A program made the position numbers and the translations under genes. Positions 20,577 through 29,922 of a DNA stretch of 64,000 nucleotides are shown in pieces. The first letter of the stretch is position 1. Each line of letters begins with the position of its first letter. This stretch comes from Phycisphaeraceae bacterium (GTDB lineage Bacteria; Planctomycetota; Phycisphaerae; Phycisphaerales; UBA1924). The stretch lies in NCBI GenBank assembly GCA_019454185.1, contig CP075368.1, positions 310,001-374,000 of the forward strand, read 5' to 3'. The notes under the pieces were generated by a model. That model ran no database searches. It had not been told where the DNA came from and worked only from the letters and a program-made list of their open reading frames with translations.

Positions 20577-21632
20577 GTGGACCTGCACACGATTCTCAAA
20601 ATGGCGTATGAGGCGGATGCGTCGGACGTTCACCTCGTGGCCGGGCATCCCCCGGTCATGCGCGTCCACCAGGTCATCACGCCCATGAAGATGCCCGTGA
20701 TCACCTCCGAAGACGCGGAGCAGATGCTCGACCAGATGGCACCCCCCGAGGCACGCGCGACCTTCGACAAGCAGAAGGACGCCGACTTCTCGTACGAGGT
20801 CGCCAAGCTCGCACGCTACCGCGTCAACGCCCACAAACAGCGCGGCGCGATCGGCATGGCGATGCGAATGATCAAGACCAAGGTGCCGCCGCTCGCGGCC
20901 CTCTCGCTCCCGGAGGTCATCGCCCGCCTCACCTACCTCCCCCGCGGGCTCGTGCTGGTCACGGGCGACACGGGCTCGGGCAAGTCCACCACGCTCGCCG
21001 CCATGATCCAGGCGATGAACGAGCGCTATCGCAAGCACATCATCACGCTCGAGGACCCGGTCGAATACACCTTCCAGAGCGACAAGTGCCTGATCGAGCA
21101 GCGCGAACTCAACCACGACATGCCGACATTCGCCTCGGGCCTCAAGCACGCGCTGCGTCAGGACCCCGACATCGTGCTCGTCGGCGAAATGCGCGACCTT
21201 GAGACCACGGCCCTCGCCATCTCCGCCGCGGAGACCGGCCACCTCGTCCTCTCGACGCTGCACACGGTCAACGCCTCGCAGACGGTCGAGCGAATCATCG
21301 ATATGTACCCGGGCGGGCAGCAGAACCAGATCCGCTCGATGCTCGCCAACACGCTCCAGGCGGTCATCAGCCAGACGCTCTTCAGCCGCATCGACAAGCC
21401 CGGCATGATCCCCGCTGTCGAGACCCTCCTCTGCACCCCGGCCGTCCGGAACCTGATCCGCGAGGCACGCACCTTCGAGATCCCGAACGTGATCGAGACC
21501 AGCCGCGCCATCGGCATGTGCTCACTCGACACCTCGATCGCAGAGCTCTACTTCAACGGGTTCATCAGCCGCGAGGACGCGATCGCACAGTCGGCCTACC
21601 CGGACAAGCTCGAGCGCCAGCTGGTTGCTTGA
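20577..21632 (+). CDS. pilT: Type IV pilus retraction ATPase (PilT-like)
   Basis: The 351-residue product is a secretion ATPase that powers pilus retraction. It shows the Walker A box GDTGSGKST at about 130-138, the Asp box region EDPVEYTF, Walker B DPDIVLVGEMRD, the His box TGHLVLSTLHT, and the PilT-type C-terminus (VRNLIREARTFEIPNVIETS, AIAQSAYPDKL). The GTG at 20577 is chosen because GGAGGG lies 8 nt upstream and residue 1 then aligns with the MDLHTILKMA start typical of PilT; an upstream ATG at 20532 lacks support. It heads the pilus operon; no pilB-type assembly ATPase is in the window. Confidence 0.95.
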   Translation: MDLHTILKMAYEADASDVHLVAGHPPVMRVHQVITPMKMPVITSEDAEQMLDQMAPPEARATFDKQKDADFSYEVAKLARYRVNAHKQRGAIGMAMRMIKTKVPPLAALSLPEVIARLTYLPRGLVLVTGDTGSGKSTTLAAMIQAMNERYRKHIITLEDPVEYTFQSDKCLIEQRELNHDMPTFASGLKHALRQDPDIVLVGEMRDLETTALAISAAETGHLVLSTLHTVNASQTVERIIDMYPGGQQNQIRSMLANTLQAVISQTLFSRIDKPGMIPAVETLLCTPAVRNLIREARTFEIPNVIETSRAIGMCSLDTSIAELYFNGFISREDAIAQSAYPDKLERQLVA

Positions 21633-21634
21633 GC

Positions 21635-21674
21635 AGTGACACAGTGACAGAGTGACGCAGTGACAGAGTGGAAG
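21635..21674 (+). repeat. Five-copy 8-bp tandem repeat, left arm of inverted pair
   Basis: Right after the pilT stop are five consecutive 8-mers: AGTGACAC, AGTGACAG, AGTGACGC, AGTGACAG and AGTGGAAG. The array at 21728-21766 is of the same kind on the other strand, so the two can pair into a long imperfect hairpin. Confidence 0.8.
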
Positions 21675-21727
21675 AGATGTAAGGAGGCGCGGGGCGGATT
21701 GAGCGACGGATGAGCCAGCGACGAGAG

Positions 21728-21766
21728 TCTCTGTGTCACTTCGTCACTCCGTCACTCCGTCACTTC
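21728..21766 (-). repeat. 8-bp tandem repeat, right arm of inverted pair
   Basis: GTCACTTC, GTCACTCC, GTCACTCC and GTCACTTC follow CTCTGTGTCACT. This is the reverse-complement form of the array at 21635-21674. It ends about 12 nt before the pilC start codon and precedes its GAGG ribosome site. Confidence 0.8.
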
Positions 21767-21778
21767 CACGAGGCACCC

Positions 21779-23005
21779 ATGGGCAACTACCGCTACCAGG
21801 TCAGAAACGCATCGGGGCAGGTCCAGACCGGCATGCTCGCCTCCGACTCTGCGGCGAGCGCGGCGGCGTTGCTGCGGAACCAGGGCTGCCACATCCTCTC
21901 GCTCACTGCGCTCGGGGCCGAGGAGACCGGAACCGGCCTGCTCGCCAAGTTCAAGCAGCTCAACGCCGGAAAGCCCAACCAGAAGCACGTGCTCGACTTC
22001 ACAACCCAGCTCGCCGTCATGATCCGAGCCGGCATCAACCTCCGCGCCGCGCTCGACGGCATCGCCGACCAGACGACCCATCTCGGCTTCAAGCGCGTGA
22101 TCACGCAGCTGAAGAACGACGTCGAGGGAGGCAAGCAGTTCTCCGACGCCGTCGCGAGATTCCCCAAGCTCTTCGGCCCGCTCTACGTCAACATGGTCAA
22201 GGCATCGGAAATGGCCGGCTCGTTCAGCCAGATGCTCGACCGCATCGCCGGATACATCGGGCAGCAGATCGAGACCCGCAAGATGGTGGTGGGGGCCTCG
22301 ATCTACCCCGGCATCATCGGCGGCATGGCCGTCACCGTCACGGTCTTCCTCCTGACCTTCGTCCTCCCCAAGTTCTACGGCATCTTCGAGGGCAAGGAAG
22401 AGGTCCTCCCCTGGGCGACCGTCTTCCTGATGAACCTCTCGAAGGGCATCGTGGCGTACTGGCCCTTCATCCTCGGCGCGCTCGTCGGGCTGGTGGTCCT
22501 CGCATTCGTCTTCCTCAGGACAGAGATCGGACGCTTCTGGCTCGATCGCACGAAGCTCACCGTGCCTGTCGTCAAGGCGATGTTCCGCTCGCTCTACATC
22601 AGCCGATCGCTCCAGACCATGGGCCAGCTGATCAACGCCGGCGTCCCCATGCTCGACACACTCGCCATCACCGGCGACATCTCCGGCAACATGCTCTACA
22701 AGGGCATGTGGCGCCGCGTGCACACCAGCGTGAAGCAGGGCAAGAAAATCACCGCGCCGCTCCAGAAGGACAACCTCCTTCCCAAGGCCGTCGTGCAAAT
22801 GCTCGCCGCAGGCGAGGAGTCCGGTAAGCTCGGCGAGGTCCTCGACGAGATCTCGGTCTACTACTCCAAGGCGCTGAAAGACCAGATCAAGGCGGTCACT
22901 TCGCTTATCGAACCCGTCATGATCCTTGTGATGGGCGCAGTCGTCGGCTTCATCGCCATGGCCATCATCCTTCCGATCTTCAAGATGAGCCAGATCGTCA
23001 AGTGA
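21779..23005 (+). CDS. pilC: Type IV pilus inner-membrane platform protein (PilC/GspF)
   Basis: The 408-residue product has two GspF domains, each followed by membrane helices. Typical phrases are NYRYQVRNASGQ (N-terminus), DFTTQLAVMIRAGINLRAALDGI, MVKASEMAGSF, MVVGASIYPGIIGGMAVTVT (TM1), then a second domain with SLYISRSLQTMGQLINAGVP, AAGEESGKLGEVLDEI and a final helix PVMILVMGAVVGFIAMAI. It forms the platform linking the ATPases to pilin insertion. The ATG at 21779 is preceded by GAGG 7 nt away. The gap from pilT contains the 8-mer repeats. The following pseudopilin gene starts close after it. Confidence 0.95.
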   Translation: MGNYRYQVRNASGQVQTGMLASDSAASAAALLRNQGCHILSLTALGAEETGTGLLAKFKQLNAGKPNQKHVLDFTTQLAVMIRAGINLRAALDGIADQTTHLGFKRVITQLKNDVEGGKQFSDAVARFPKLFGPLYVNMVKASEMAGSFSQMLDRIAGYIGQQIETRKMVVGASIYPGIIGGMAVTVTVFLLTFVLPKFYGIFEGKEEVLPWATVFLMNLSKGIVAYWPFILGALVGLVVLAFVFLRTEIGRFWLDRTKLTVPVVKAMFRSLYISRSLQTMGQLINAGVPMLDTLAITGDISGNMLYKGMWRRVHTSVKQGKKITAPLQKDNLLPKAVVQMLAAGEESGKLGEVLDEISVYYSKALKDQIKAVTSLIEPVMILVMGAVVGFIAMAIILPIFKMSQIVK

Positions 23006-23061
23006 CCGATGCTTCCGGCGCGGGACGGTCCCGGCCGAAGTCCGGGAACGGAGGAGCAAGG

Positions 23062-23742
23062 ATGGACCGTCCGTCTTCATGTGCGTCACAAGCCGCGGCA
23101 CGCCGCGTGCGACACTCAAGCGGCGGCTTCACGCTGATCGAAACCGCCATGGCGACAGTCATCATCGGCGTCGGTGTCGTCGCCATGGTCGATGCCCAGG
23201 AAGCGTTCACCAGAAGCACGCTCTGGTCGAGCCACGCCACAACCGGCACATTCCTCGCCAACGAGATCCGCGAGATGGCCAGACACCTCTCGCGCCACGA
23301 CCCCGTGACAGGGCTCTGGCTCGACGGCGAGACCCTTCGCGGCTGGGGACCCGAAGCGGGTGAAGTCGCCGTCAACGCATTCGACGACCTCGACGACCTC
23401 GATGGGCTCGTCTTCGGCGAGGGGGGCAACTTTCCGGGGCCGATCAACGCCTACGGCGAGGTCATTCCAGAGATCGGCGACGATGGCCAGCCGCTCACCG
23501 ACGAAGACGGCAATCTCATCTCGATGGTGGGGTGGCGCCAGCGAGTCATCGTCGAGAAGGTCTCTCCCTTTGACTACGCCACAACCCTCCCCCGCGCCTT
23601 TTTCGAGGGCGCATCGGGCAGTTGGCCCGGACGCGGCGTCGGCGGCTATCCGGTCCGCGTCACCGTGATCGTCACGTACCAGTCCGGTCTGGCACCGGAG
23701 CCGATCGAGGTCTCGCGTGTCTCGTGGGTCGTACCCGAGTAA
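23062..23742 (+). CDS. Type IV prepilin-like (PilV/GspI-type) minor pseudopilin
   Basis: The 226-residue product has a prepilin leader (basic, about 23 residues) ending SSGG|FTLIETAMATVIIGVGVVA; Gly at -1, Phe +1 and Glu +5 all match the peptidase and assembly rules. The remainder is a soluble domain with an acidic stretch (NAFDDLDDLDGLVFGEGG) and a beta-rich end (YPVRVTVIVTYQSG). GGAGGAGC lies just before the ATG at 23062. It is the first of three exported components encoded after pilC. Confidence 0.85.
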   Translation: MDRPSSCASQAAARRVRHSSGGFTLIETAMATVIIGVGVVAMVDAQEAFTRSTLWSSHATTGTFLANEIREMARHLSRHDPVTGLWLDGETLRGWGPEAGEVAVNAFDDLDDLDGLVFGEGGNFPGPINAYGEVIPEIGDDGQPLTDEDGNLISMVGWRQRVIVEKVSPFDYATTLPRAFFEGASGSWPGRGVGGYPVRVTVIVTYQSGLAPEPIEVSRVSWVVPE

Positions 23743-23790
23743 GTCCGGGGTGTTCGAGCGTCGCGCGGGTGAAGGCCGAGGGTTGATCGC

Positions 23791-26703
23791 ATGAATCGGA
23801 TCAGTCGTCAACGATGCAGGGCTCTCGGACGGAAGCAGGCCGCGAGGCAACGCCGCGCTGTCGCCTCTGTTCTTGCCATGATGCTGCTCATTCTGTTCGG
23901 CTCGCTCGTGACCGCCATGGCCATCGCGAGCAAGGGAAACATCAGGACCGCAGACACCCAGCTCCACGTCATGCGCGCCCTCGGCGCCGCAGAGACCGGG
24001 CTTGCCGTCGCGGAGCAGCGACTGATGGAAGCGGCCTCTCGCTTCGTCGTCTCGAGAGGTGTCATCGACGGCGACGCCGGTTGGAACCTCTGGATAGGCA
24101 ATCTCGGATCGCTCGGCACCGTCGAGATCCTCGACGCGCCCAGCGGCTTCAGCGAGTCCGGCTCGCCGGACGGCCTCGCCGAGGCAGTGGCGAACCGCCA
24201 CGCCGCCGATGTCGGGATTGTCATCATCGACGGTCTCAGCGTTCCCGTGATCGGGCCCGCCGCGTCCGGCGCGGATCTCTCGGTATACCGCGGCGACTAC
24301 TGGATCTACACCCCCCTCATCGGGCTCGAAAGCAGGCCCGAGGGTGAGAGGCCCGTTTCATTCCAGATCGTGTACGCGCCCCTTCAGGACGGCGCAACCA
24401 TCCGGGCGATCGTGACCGGCTACGACTTCGATAACGCCCGCCAGGGGCGCCCGATCACACGCACCGTCAGCCGCGATTTCACACTCACGAAGCGGATCAA
24501 CCACGCAATCGTCAGCAACAGCCGCATCATGCTCGGAAGAAACGTCCACGTCGAGGGCGACCTCGGCGCACGCTTCATGGGCGTCGAACACGAGAACGGC
24601 CATCCCATCGTCGCCCGCTCGGACTTCTACGGGCTCGCCCCCGCGCTCGACACCAAGCTCGAGGCCTTCTATGCCGGCGTTGCTCAGTACGATGTGGACG
24701 GCGACAACCGCCTCCGCGTCGGCCATCCGGTCGAGAGTCTCGGTATCCCCATGGACACCGACACCGACGGAGACACCGTCCCCGACGGCAGCTATCTCGA
24801 CGTCACGGGCGACGGCTACGTCGATGAGTTCGACATCTTCATCCGGCACTTCGACCGCGATGGCGACGGACGCGTCACCCTCAGCTCGGCTCTCACGGTC
24901 GGCACGCCCGCAGAGGGAAGAGAGCCGGAGTTCGTCGGCCCCGGCGGCGCCCCGATCAACGACGACCTCGCCCTCCTCATTGATTCATCGAACCCGGATC
25001 GCAACAAGAACGGGATCTACGGCTTTATCGACGAGAACGGCAACGGCGTCTGGGACCCCGACACCGAGTCGCTGCTCGACTTCGACCCCGTTCACGTCGT
25101 CTACCGAGACCAGGTCCTCGGATACCGCGACGGCTTCATCGACAAGATGGACCGCTACACAAAGATCCGCGGACGCCTCGCGTTCAAGGTCAGTGCCGAC
25201 GCCTGGGTCGCCAATCAGGGCAGTTGGCGGAACCACATCGAGGGCGGAATCAACGCCGGCGACCGCTCACCCGTCCAGTTCTCGATGAACGACACGGAGC
25301 TTCCCGGGATCACCGCGTCGAGCTTCACCAGCACCGAGTCGGCCCTCCGCGCCGCCGCAAACGGCGAGAGCTTCGCACGCCAGGTCGCCGACAACCTCGG
25401 CGTCTCCGTCGAGTCTCTCCCCGGGTATGTGGAAGCGAAGGGCTCGGGCACGCCCCGTTACTACCGCGTCGATCCCGACAACGATGGTGACGGCCGACCC
25501 GACAACTGGGCTACCGCCTACTTCGAGCAGGTCCCCTTCAACAGCCCCTCGTACAGCGACTGGTACTACCGCCCCGTCTACGAGAACATGGTCTTCAAGG
25601 ACGTCATCATCCCGATCGGGACGAACGCGCTCTTCAAGAACTGCACCTTCGCCGGCGTCACCTACGTGCGCACCCACACGGGCAACACGCACACAAACTG
25701 GACGCTCTACGGCAAGATGGTCATGGACTCTTCCTCAGGGCGCCCCAAGCCCGACCGCGCACGATCGATCTACGGAGACGATCCCCACGAAGAGGACGGC
25801 GCGGACGCGCCAGACATGCTCCCCGCAACAGCCATCCCCCCGCAGCAGTGGGTCCTCCTCGCCGAACAGCCGCTCGACAAGGGCGACCTGCTCCAGAGCC
25901 AGGTCGGCAGCGTGAGCGCGACGAGCTACGCCCAACTCCCCGCGCCGCTCGTGATCGACGGCAAGCGCGTGACAGACACAAGGGCCTACTCGAACAACAT
26001 CCGCTTCCACGATTGCACCTTCGTTGGCTCCATTGTCAGCGACACGCCCACGGAATACACCCAGGTCCGCAACAAGTTCCAGTTCACCGGTGCGACCAGA
26101 TTCCTGAAGGTCCATCCCGAGTATCCCGACGACGCGCGATACAACCCCGAGTCGGCGGACATGCAGGAGATCCTCAAGAGCAGCATGATGCTCCCCAACT
26201 ACTCGGTCGACATCGGCAACTTCAACAGCCCGCCGACCCAGAACGTCCAGCTGCAGGGCGCGGTCATCGCCGGTGTCCTCGACGTCCGCGGCACCGCCAC
26301 GATCGACGGCGCACTCGTCCTCACCTTCAGCCCCGTGCGAGGCGAAGGCCCCATGAAGGACTCGCTCGGCAATCCCGTCGGCAACCCGGCAGGTTTCAAC
26401 GCAACACTCGGCTATTTCGGCCCAGACGACGGCGACAGCGAGTCGCTCGACCCCGCCACCCTTCCCGAGTTTGAGGGCGTCAAGATCGTCGGCTGGGATC
26501 TCGACGGCGATGGCATCGCCGACATCGGTCCGACCGACACGCCCACCGCCGCGGAACTCGAGAACGGTGCGGTTCCCGTCCCATTCCACGGCCTCGGCCG
26601 GGTCACGCTCAGATTCAACCCCGACATGATGCTCCCCGACGGCATCATGCTTCCCCTGCAGGTCAGACCGAGCGTCGGAACCTACCGGGAGGGCAAGCGA
26701 TGA
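23791..26703 (+). CDS. Large PilX-like exported protein with calcium-loop-like motifs
   Basis: The 970-residue product has an N-terminal basic stretch and one membrane helix (SVLAMMLLILFGSLVTAMAI, about 28-47) followed by an AAETGLAVAEQRLMEA helix, as in PilX-type minor components. From about residue 295 it has repeated Asp-rich loops like TSP3 or EF-hand sites: DVDGDNRL, DTDTDGDTVPDG, DVTGDGYVDEFD, DRDGDGRV, ENGNGVWD, DPDNDGDGRPDN, DLDGDGIADIG. These would be expected to bind Ca2+. GAGGG precedes the ATG. The next gene overlaps by ATGA. I infer a tip or adhesin-like component; no known adhesin domain was recognised. Confidence 0.75.
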   Translation: MNRISRQRCRALGRKQAARQRRAVASVLAMMLLILFGSLVTAMAIASKGNIRTADTQLHVMRALGAAETGLAVAEQRLMEAASRFVVSRGVIDGDAGWNLWIGNLGSLGTVEILDAPSGFSESGSPDGLAEAVANRHAADVGIVIIDGLSVPVIGPAASGADLSVYRGDYWIYTPLIGLESRPEGERPVSFQIVYAPLQDGATIRAIVTGYDFDNARQGRPITRTVSRDFTLTKRINHAIVSNSRIMLGRNVHVEGDLGARFMGVEHENGHPIVARSDFYGLAPALDTKLEAFYAGVAQYDVDGDNRLRVGHPVESLGIPMDTDTDGDTVPDGSYLDVTGDGYVDEFDIFIRHFDRDGDGRVTLSSALTVGTPAEGREPEFVGPGGAPINDDLALLIDSSNPDRNKNGIYGFIDENGNGVWDPDTESLLDFDPVHVVYRDQVLGYRDGFIDKMDRYTKIRGRLAFKVSADAWVANQGSWRNHIEGGINAGDRSPVQFSMNDTELPGITASSFTSTESALRAAANGESFARQVADNLGVSVESLPGYVEAKGSGTPRYYRVDPDNDGDGRPDNWATAYFEQVPFNSPSYSDWYYRPVYENMVFKDVIIPIGTNALFKNCTFAGVTYVRTHTGNTHTNWTLYGKMVMDSSSGRPKPDRARSIYGDDPHEEDGADAPDMLPATAIPPQQWVLLAEQPLDKGDLLQSQVGSVSATSYAQLPAPLVIDGKRVTDTRAYSNNIRFHDCTFVGSIVSDTPTEYTQVRNKFQFTGATRFLKVHPEYPDDARYNPESADMQEILKSSMMLPNYSVDIGNFNSPPTQNVQLQGAVIAGVLDVRGTATIDGALVLTFSPVRGEGPMKDSLGNPVGNPAGFNATLGYFGPDDGDSESLDPATLPEFEGVKIVGWDLDGDGIADIGPTDTPTAAELENGAVPVPFHGLGRVTLRFNPDMMLPDGIMLPLQVRPSVGTYREGKR

Positions 26704-27299
26704 AACGCGCCGCCAGGGGCTTCAGTCTTGTGGAGATGCTCGTTGCCCTGACGATCTCGGCGACGCTGCTCGCCGCGACCTTCTCCGCGCTCAACGCATC
26801 CTTCAAGAGCTACAAACGCACAACCGAATCGGCATCCACGCACGTCGTGACTCGTATCGTCATGCACAGGATCATGACGATGATCCGCACAGGCGAGGCC
26901 GGCAGCTTCGGCCCGTTCCCGGACAATCCCATCGAACTGCCGACCATCACCAGCAACAGCATCGAGTTCGTTGTCAACGGCCGCACGATCGACGAGACCC
27001 AGATCGTCCGCATCGAGCGTCGAGACGCGCCCGAGGACTCGCCCGACGGCCCCTTCGAGCTCTGGCTCCAACTCACGACCGTCAGAGACGGTATCGAGAT
27101 CGAGCAGCAGGAAAGGCCGCTGCTCGTCGGCATCGTGGACGCCGTCTTCACACTCGAGTACGACGTCGGACCCTCGCTCAGACGCGCCACCGTCGATCTC
27201 ACGGTTCGACCCAACGATCTGCAGGACGCCGCAGTCGGTGCGAACCTCGACACACCCTCGATCCGCATGGTCGCGAGTGCCAGCCCGCGCAACGAGTAG
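26700..27299 (+). CDS. Type IV prepilin-like (PilW/GspJ-type) minor pseudopilin
   Basis: The 199-residue product begins MKRAARG|FSLVEMLVALTISATLLAAT: a short class III-type leader, Gly at -1, Phe +1 and Glu +5. The body resembles GspJ/PilW (RIVMHRIMTMIRTGEAG, IEFVVNGRTIDETQIVRIER). Its ATG overlaps the stop of the 970-residue gene (ATGA), indicating coupled translation. It is the last gene of the pilus operon. A weak 5-bp hairpin overlaps the stop before the convergent nnrD-like gene. Confidence 0.85.
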   Translation: MKRAARGFSLVEMLVALTISATLLAATFSALNASFKSYKRTTESASTHVVTRIVMHRIMTMIRTGEAGSFGPFPDNPIELPTITSNSIEFVVNGRTIDETQIVRIERRDAPEDSPDGPFELWLQLTTVRDGIEIEQQERPLLVGIVDAVFTLEYDVGPSLRRATVDLTVRPNDLQDAAVGANLDTPSIRMVASASPRNE

Positions 27300-27346
27300 C
27301 CCCAGCGGGCTCTCCGCCTCTCACGCGCCGATCAGCAACACAACGC

Positions 27347-28276
27347 TCAAGGGGCTCGCGCCTCGAGCTCCGCAAGGATCGCCGGAATCTCATGAGCAAG
27401 GTCGGTCGCGAGCATCCCCCCGCTCGCCCGGTGAGACGCCGCCCATCGCTCGCCCGCGCGCGCATGGGCAAAGACCGCGATCCGCACCGCGTCCAGCAAC
27501 GTGAGAGCCGCTCCCGCTCGTCTCGGCGTCGATGCCGTCCCGACATGCTGGGCGATAATCCCGGCGATGATGCCCGCAAGCACATCGCCGCTCCCCGCTG
27601 TCGCAAGCGCGGCATGCCCGTGCGTGCAGGTCCACGTCTCAAGCCCGTTCGACACAACCGTCCCGCGCCCCTTCAGCACCACAATCACGCCGAGCTTCTG
27701 CGCCATCTCAGCCGCTGCCGAAGGGCGTGAACTCGCGTCGGTCGGATCGTGGGTGATCCGCAGCACCGATGCAAGACGCCTGAACTCGCCGGGGTGGGGC
27801 GTCAGCACCGCGCTCGCACGCAGATCGAGGTGAAGATCAGGGATGGTCGCCAGCGCGTTGATCGCGTCCGCATCGACCACCACCGGAGCCGACTGCTGCT
27901 GCAACGCCCGCAGCGTCAGTGTCGCGACCGCCGGATCGCTCCCCATCCCCGGCCCGATCACAACGCACTGCGAGGTCGACGCCGCCGCATCGAACGCGCC
28001 ACACGCGTCCGATGGGATGATCATCCCCCGGTCCGATGTCGCCAGCAACGCACACGTCGCCGACGGGCAGACCGCCAGCGCGATCTGCGCGACCGGCTGA
28101 GGAACCAGCAACCTGACCAGGCCGCACCCGCTGCGAAAGGCCCCGAGCGCCGCCAGCGCGGGCGCCCCGGCCATGATCTGATCCGAAGTCGCGCAGCCGC
28201 CGATCACCGACACCGTGCCGAAAGTGCCCTTGTGGCCCCCCGGGTCGCGCATCGGAAGTGGTGGGAGATTCATCAT
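27347..28276 (-). CDS. nnrD: ADP-dependent (S)-NAD(P)H-hydrate dehydratase (NnrD-type)
   Basis: This enzyme repairs damaged NADHX/NADPHX, using ADP to dehydrate the S form. The 309-residue product shows family motifs in order: GGHKGTFGTVSVIGGC, SGCGLVRLLVP, VIGPGMGSDPAV, VVDADAINALA, VLTPHPGEFRRLA, VVLKGRGTVV and the phosphate-binding TAGSGDVLAGIIAGIIAQ. It lacks the NnrE epimerase domain often fused at the N-terminus, so the epimerase must be elsewhere or absent. The start is the first of two consecutive ATGs (28276), with a G-rich site upstream. It lies 26 nt downstream of the transglutaminase gene in the same direction. Confidence 0.92.
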   Translation of the reverse strand: MMNLPPLPMRDPGGHKGTFGTVSVIGGCATSDQIMAGAPALAALGAFRSGCGLVRLLVPQPVAQIALAVCPSATCALLATSDRGMIIPSDACGAFDAAASTSQCVVIGPGMGSDPAVATLTLRALQQQSAPVVVDADAINALATIPDLHLDLRASAVLTPHPGEFRRLASVLRITHDPTDASSRPSAAAEMAQKLGVIVVLKGRGTVVSNGLETWTCTHGHAALATAGSGDVLAGIIAGIIAQHVGTASTPRRAGAALTLLDAVRIAVFAHARAGERWAASHRASGGMLATDLAHEIPAILAELEARAP

Positions 28277-28302
28277 GAGCCCCCGAAGCCGTTCGGCGTG
28301 AT

Positions 28303-29802
28303 TCACTCGATCGATTCGATCTTGATCCGCAGCGAGCCCATCAGCGGGATGATCGACTGATACGCCTCGACCGTCTCGGAATCCGCATACGTGGAGACCG
28401 CGCACGCAATGTGCGTCGCGTCCGAAGCGCGGGCATCGTCGATCGCCGCATCCAGATCGATCCACGTCGGAACCCCTCCGACGTCCAGCAGGGCCTGCGT
28501 CCACATGTGGTATCCGAAGACGCCCGATTCACCCAGGAACTCGTCCACATACACCAGCCCGGTCACGCCACGCGAAGGGATCCCATCCGCACGGAGCATC
28601 GCCGCGAGGAGCACCGCATGCTCCGTGCAATCTCCCGAACGTGATCGAGCCGTCTCGGATGCCGACGCAAACCCGACATCGAGCGACTTCCGGTCCAGAT
28701 ACGAGCGAACGAAACGGCGCATCGCCTCAGCCCGTTCGGTCCTCGAGTCGCCCACGCCCTTGACCGCTCTCGCCGCGAGCTGCTGTATCAACTCATCATC
28801 GCTCCGACACGCAAGGGTGCTCGCGAGGTACGCCTCGTTCGCGATATCGCCCTCCGAAGCTGGTTGTGGCGACGAGAGGTCGATCAACAGCCGCGCCGTG
28901 CTCGCATCAACGGGCTCGACGCGCTGCGCCCCCGCGCTCGGAAACCGCGGCAGCTCGCCCGATCGCAGCGACAAGGCCAGCGACGCACGGGTCGTCTTAC
29001 GCGCGTTCCTGATCGGGCGGTCCGGCTTGATCAGCGTGCGGACCATGACCTCCGCGCCGCCCTTCACCTCCGCAAGAGCCGATCGCTCGTCCGCGATGCG
29101 CGACTCGATGCTCATCCCCGCCATCGGCGTCTCTGTCCGGACCGTCGTGCCCTCCAGATCAAACTCCTCGATCATCTCGACGCCGGGCATGTATGAAGTT
29201 GACGAGCGCGCCAGCCGGGTCTTGATCGTCTTCCCGTCCACCACCTCGGTATCATCGCCCAGAATCGTCCGAGTGATCGTGATCGGTGCGATCCCCGCCG
29301 AAGGATCGAGCGTGCGGACCACGATCTCCGTCGCTCCCGATTCGAGCCGCTGTCGGACATACCGCTCCGCCGCCGCAGGAGCCAGCCACTTCTCAGAAGG
29401 GAGTGCCAGCGACTCGACCGATGTCGTTTCGCCCTGCGTGCGGGTCACGACCAGCCCGTCGTCTTTGAACTCAACCAGCGTCCTCAGCGGCATCGCACCG
29501 ATGCGCTGCTCCGAGGACGCCCAGATCGGCCGCCCGTCGTGCGACTCGACAAACCGCTGCTCCATCGTGATGGACATCTCCACCGGCCCGCGCTTGATCG
29601 CAAGACTCGTGTGGCTCGACGTCGTGATGCTGTCCTCCGCGATCGTCACCGATTGCCGGCTATGCCCGGCCCGCACACCGTCGATCCAGAGCGTGTACCA
29701 CAGGTCCCTCGGCTCCGAACGCGGCTGCAGACCAAAAGCCGACGCCGCGAGGAGCAGGCAAGAGAACGCCAGAAGAGCAAAGCGATGGAACTGGCGGAAC
29801 AT
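28303..29802 (-). CDS. Exported transglutaminase-like cysteine protease-fold protein
   Basis: The 499-residue product has a signal peptide (FALLAFSCLLLAASAFG, about 7-23), a long beta-rich N-terminal region, and a transglutaminase-core domain near the C-terminus: SRSGDCTEHAVLLAAMLRA (catalytic Cys), GYHMWTQALLDVGG (His) and PTWIDLDAAIDD (Asp). The triad is therefore complete. Such domains act as peptidases or transferases in the envelope; the substrate is unknown. The ATG at 29802 fits the signal peptide; the upstream in-frame extension would run into the divergent tatD region. Confidence 0.85.
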   Translation of the reverse strand: MFRQFHRFALLAFSCLLLAASAFGLQPRSEPRDLWYTLWIDGVRAGHSRQSVTIAEDSITTSSHTSLAIKRGPVEMSITMEQRFVESHDGRPIWASSEQRIGAMPLRTLVEFKDDGLVVTRTQGETTSVESLALPSEKWLAPAAAERYVRQRLESGATEIVVRTLDPSAGIAPITITRTILGDDTEVVDGKTIKTRLARSSTSYMPGVEMIEEFDLEGTTVRTETPMAGMSIESRIADERSALAEVKGGAEVMVRTLIKPDRPIRNARKTTRASLALSLRSGELPRFPSAGAQRVEPVDASTARLLIDLSSPQPASEGDIANEAYLASTLACRSDDELIQQLAARAVKGVGDSRTERAEAMRRFVRSYLDRKSLDVGFASASETARSRSGDCTEHAVLLAAMLRADGIPSRGVTGLVYVDEFLGESGVFGYHMWTQALLDVGGVPTWIDLDAAIDDARASDATHIACAVSTYADSETVEAYQSIIPLMGSLRIKIESIE

Positions 29803-29922
29803 GGTCACGGATGATCTCCAGATTCTGCGGTCCGACGCCGCATTGTACGGATTCGCGACGCGGGGCTTCGGGCTATCGTGTGGCTCGGACATCATCGCTG
29901 GATCTCGGACAAACGGGCAGGA

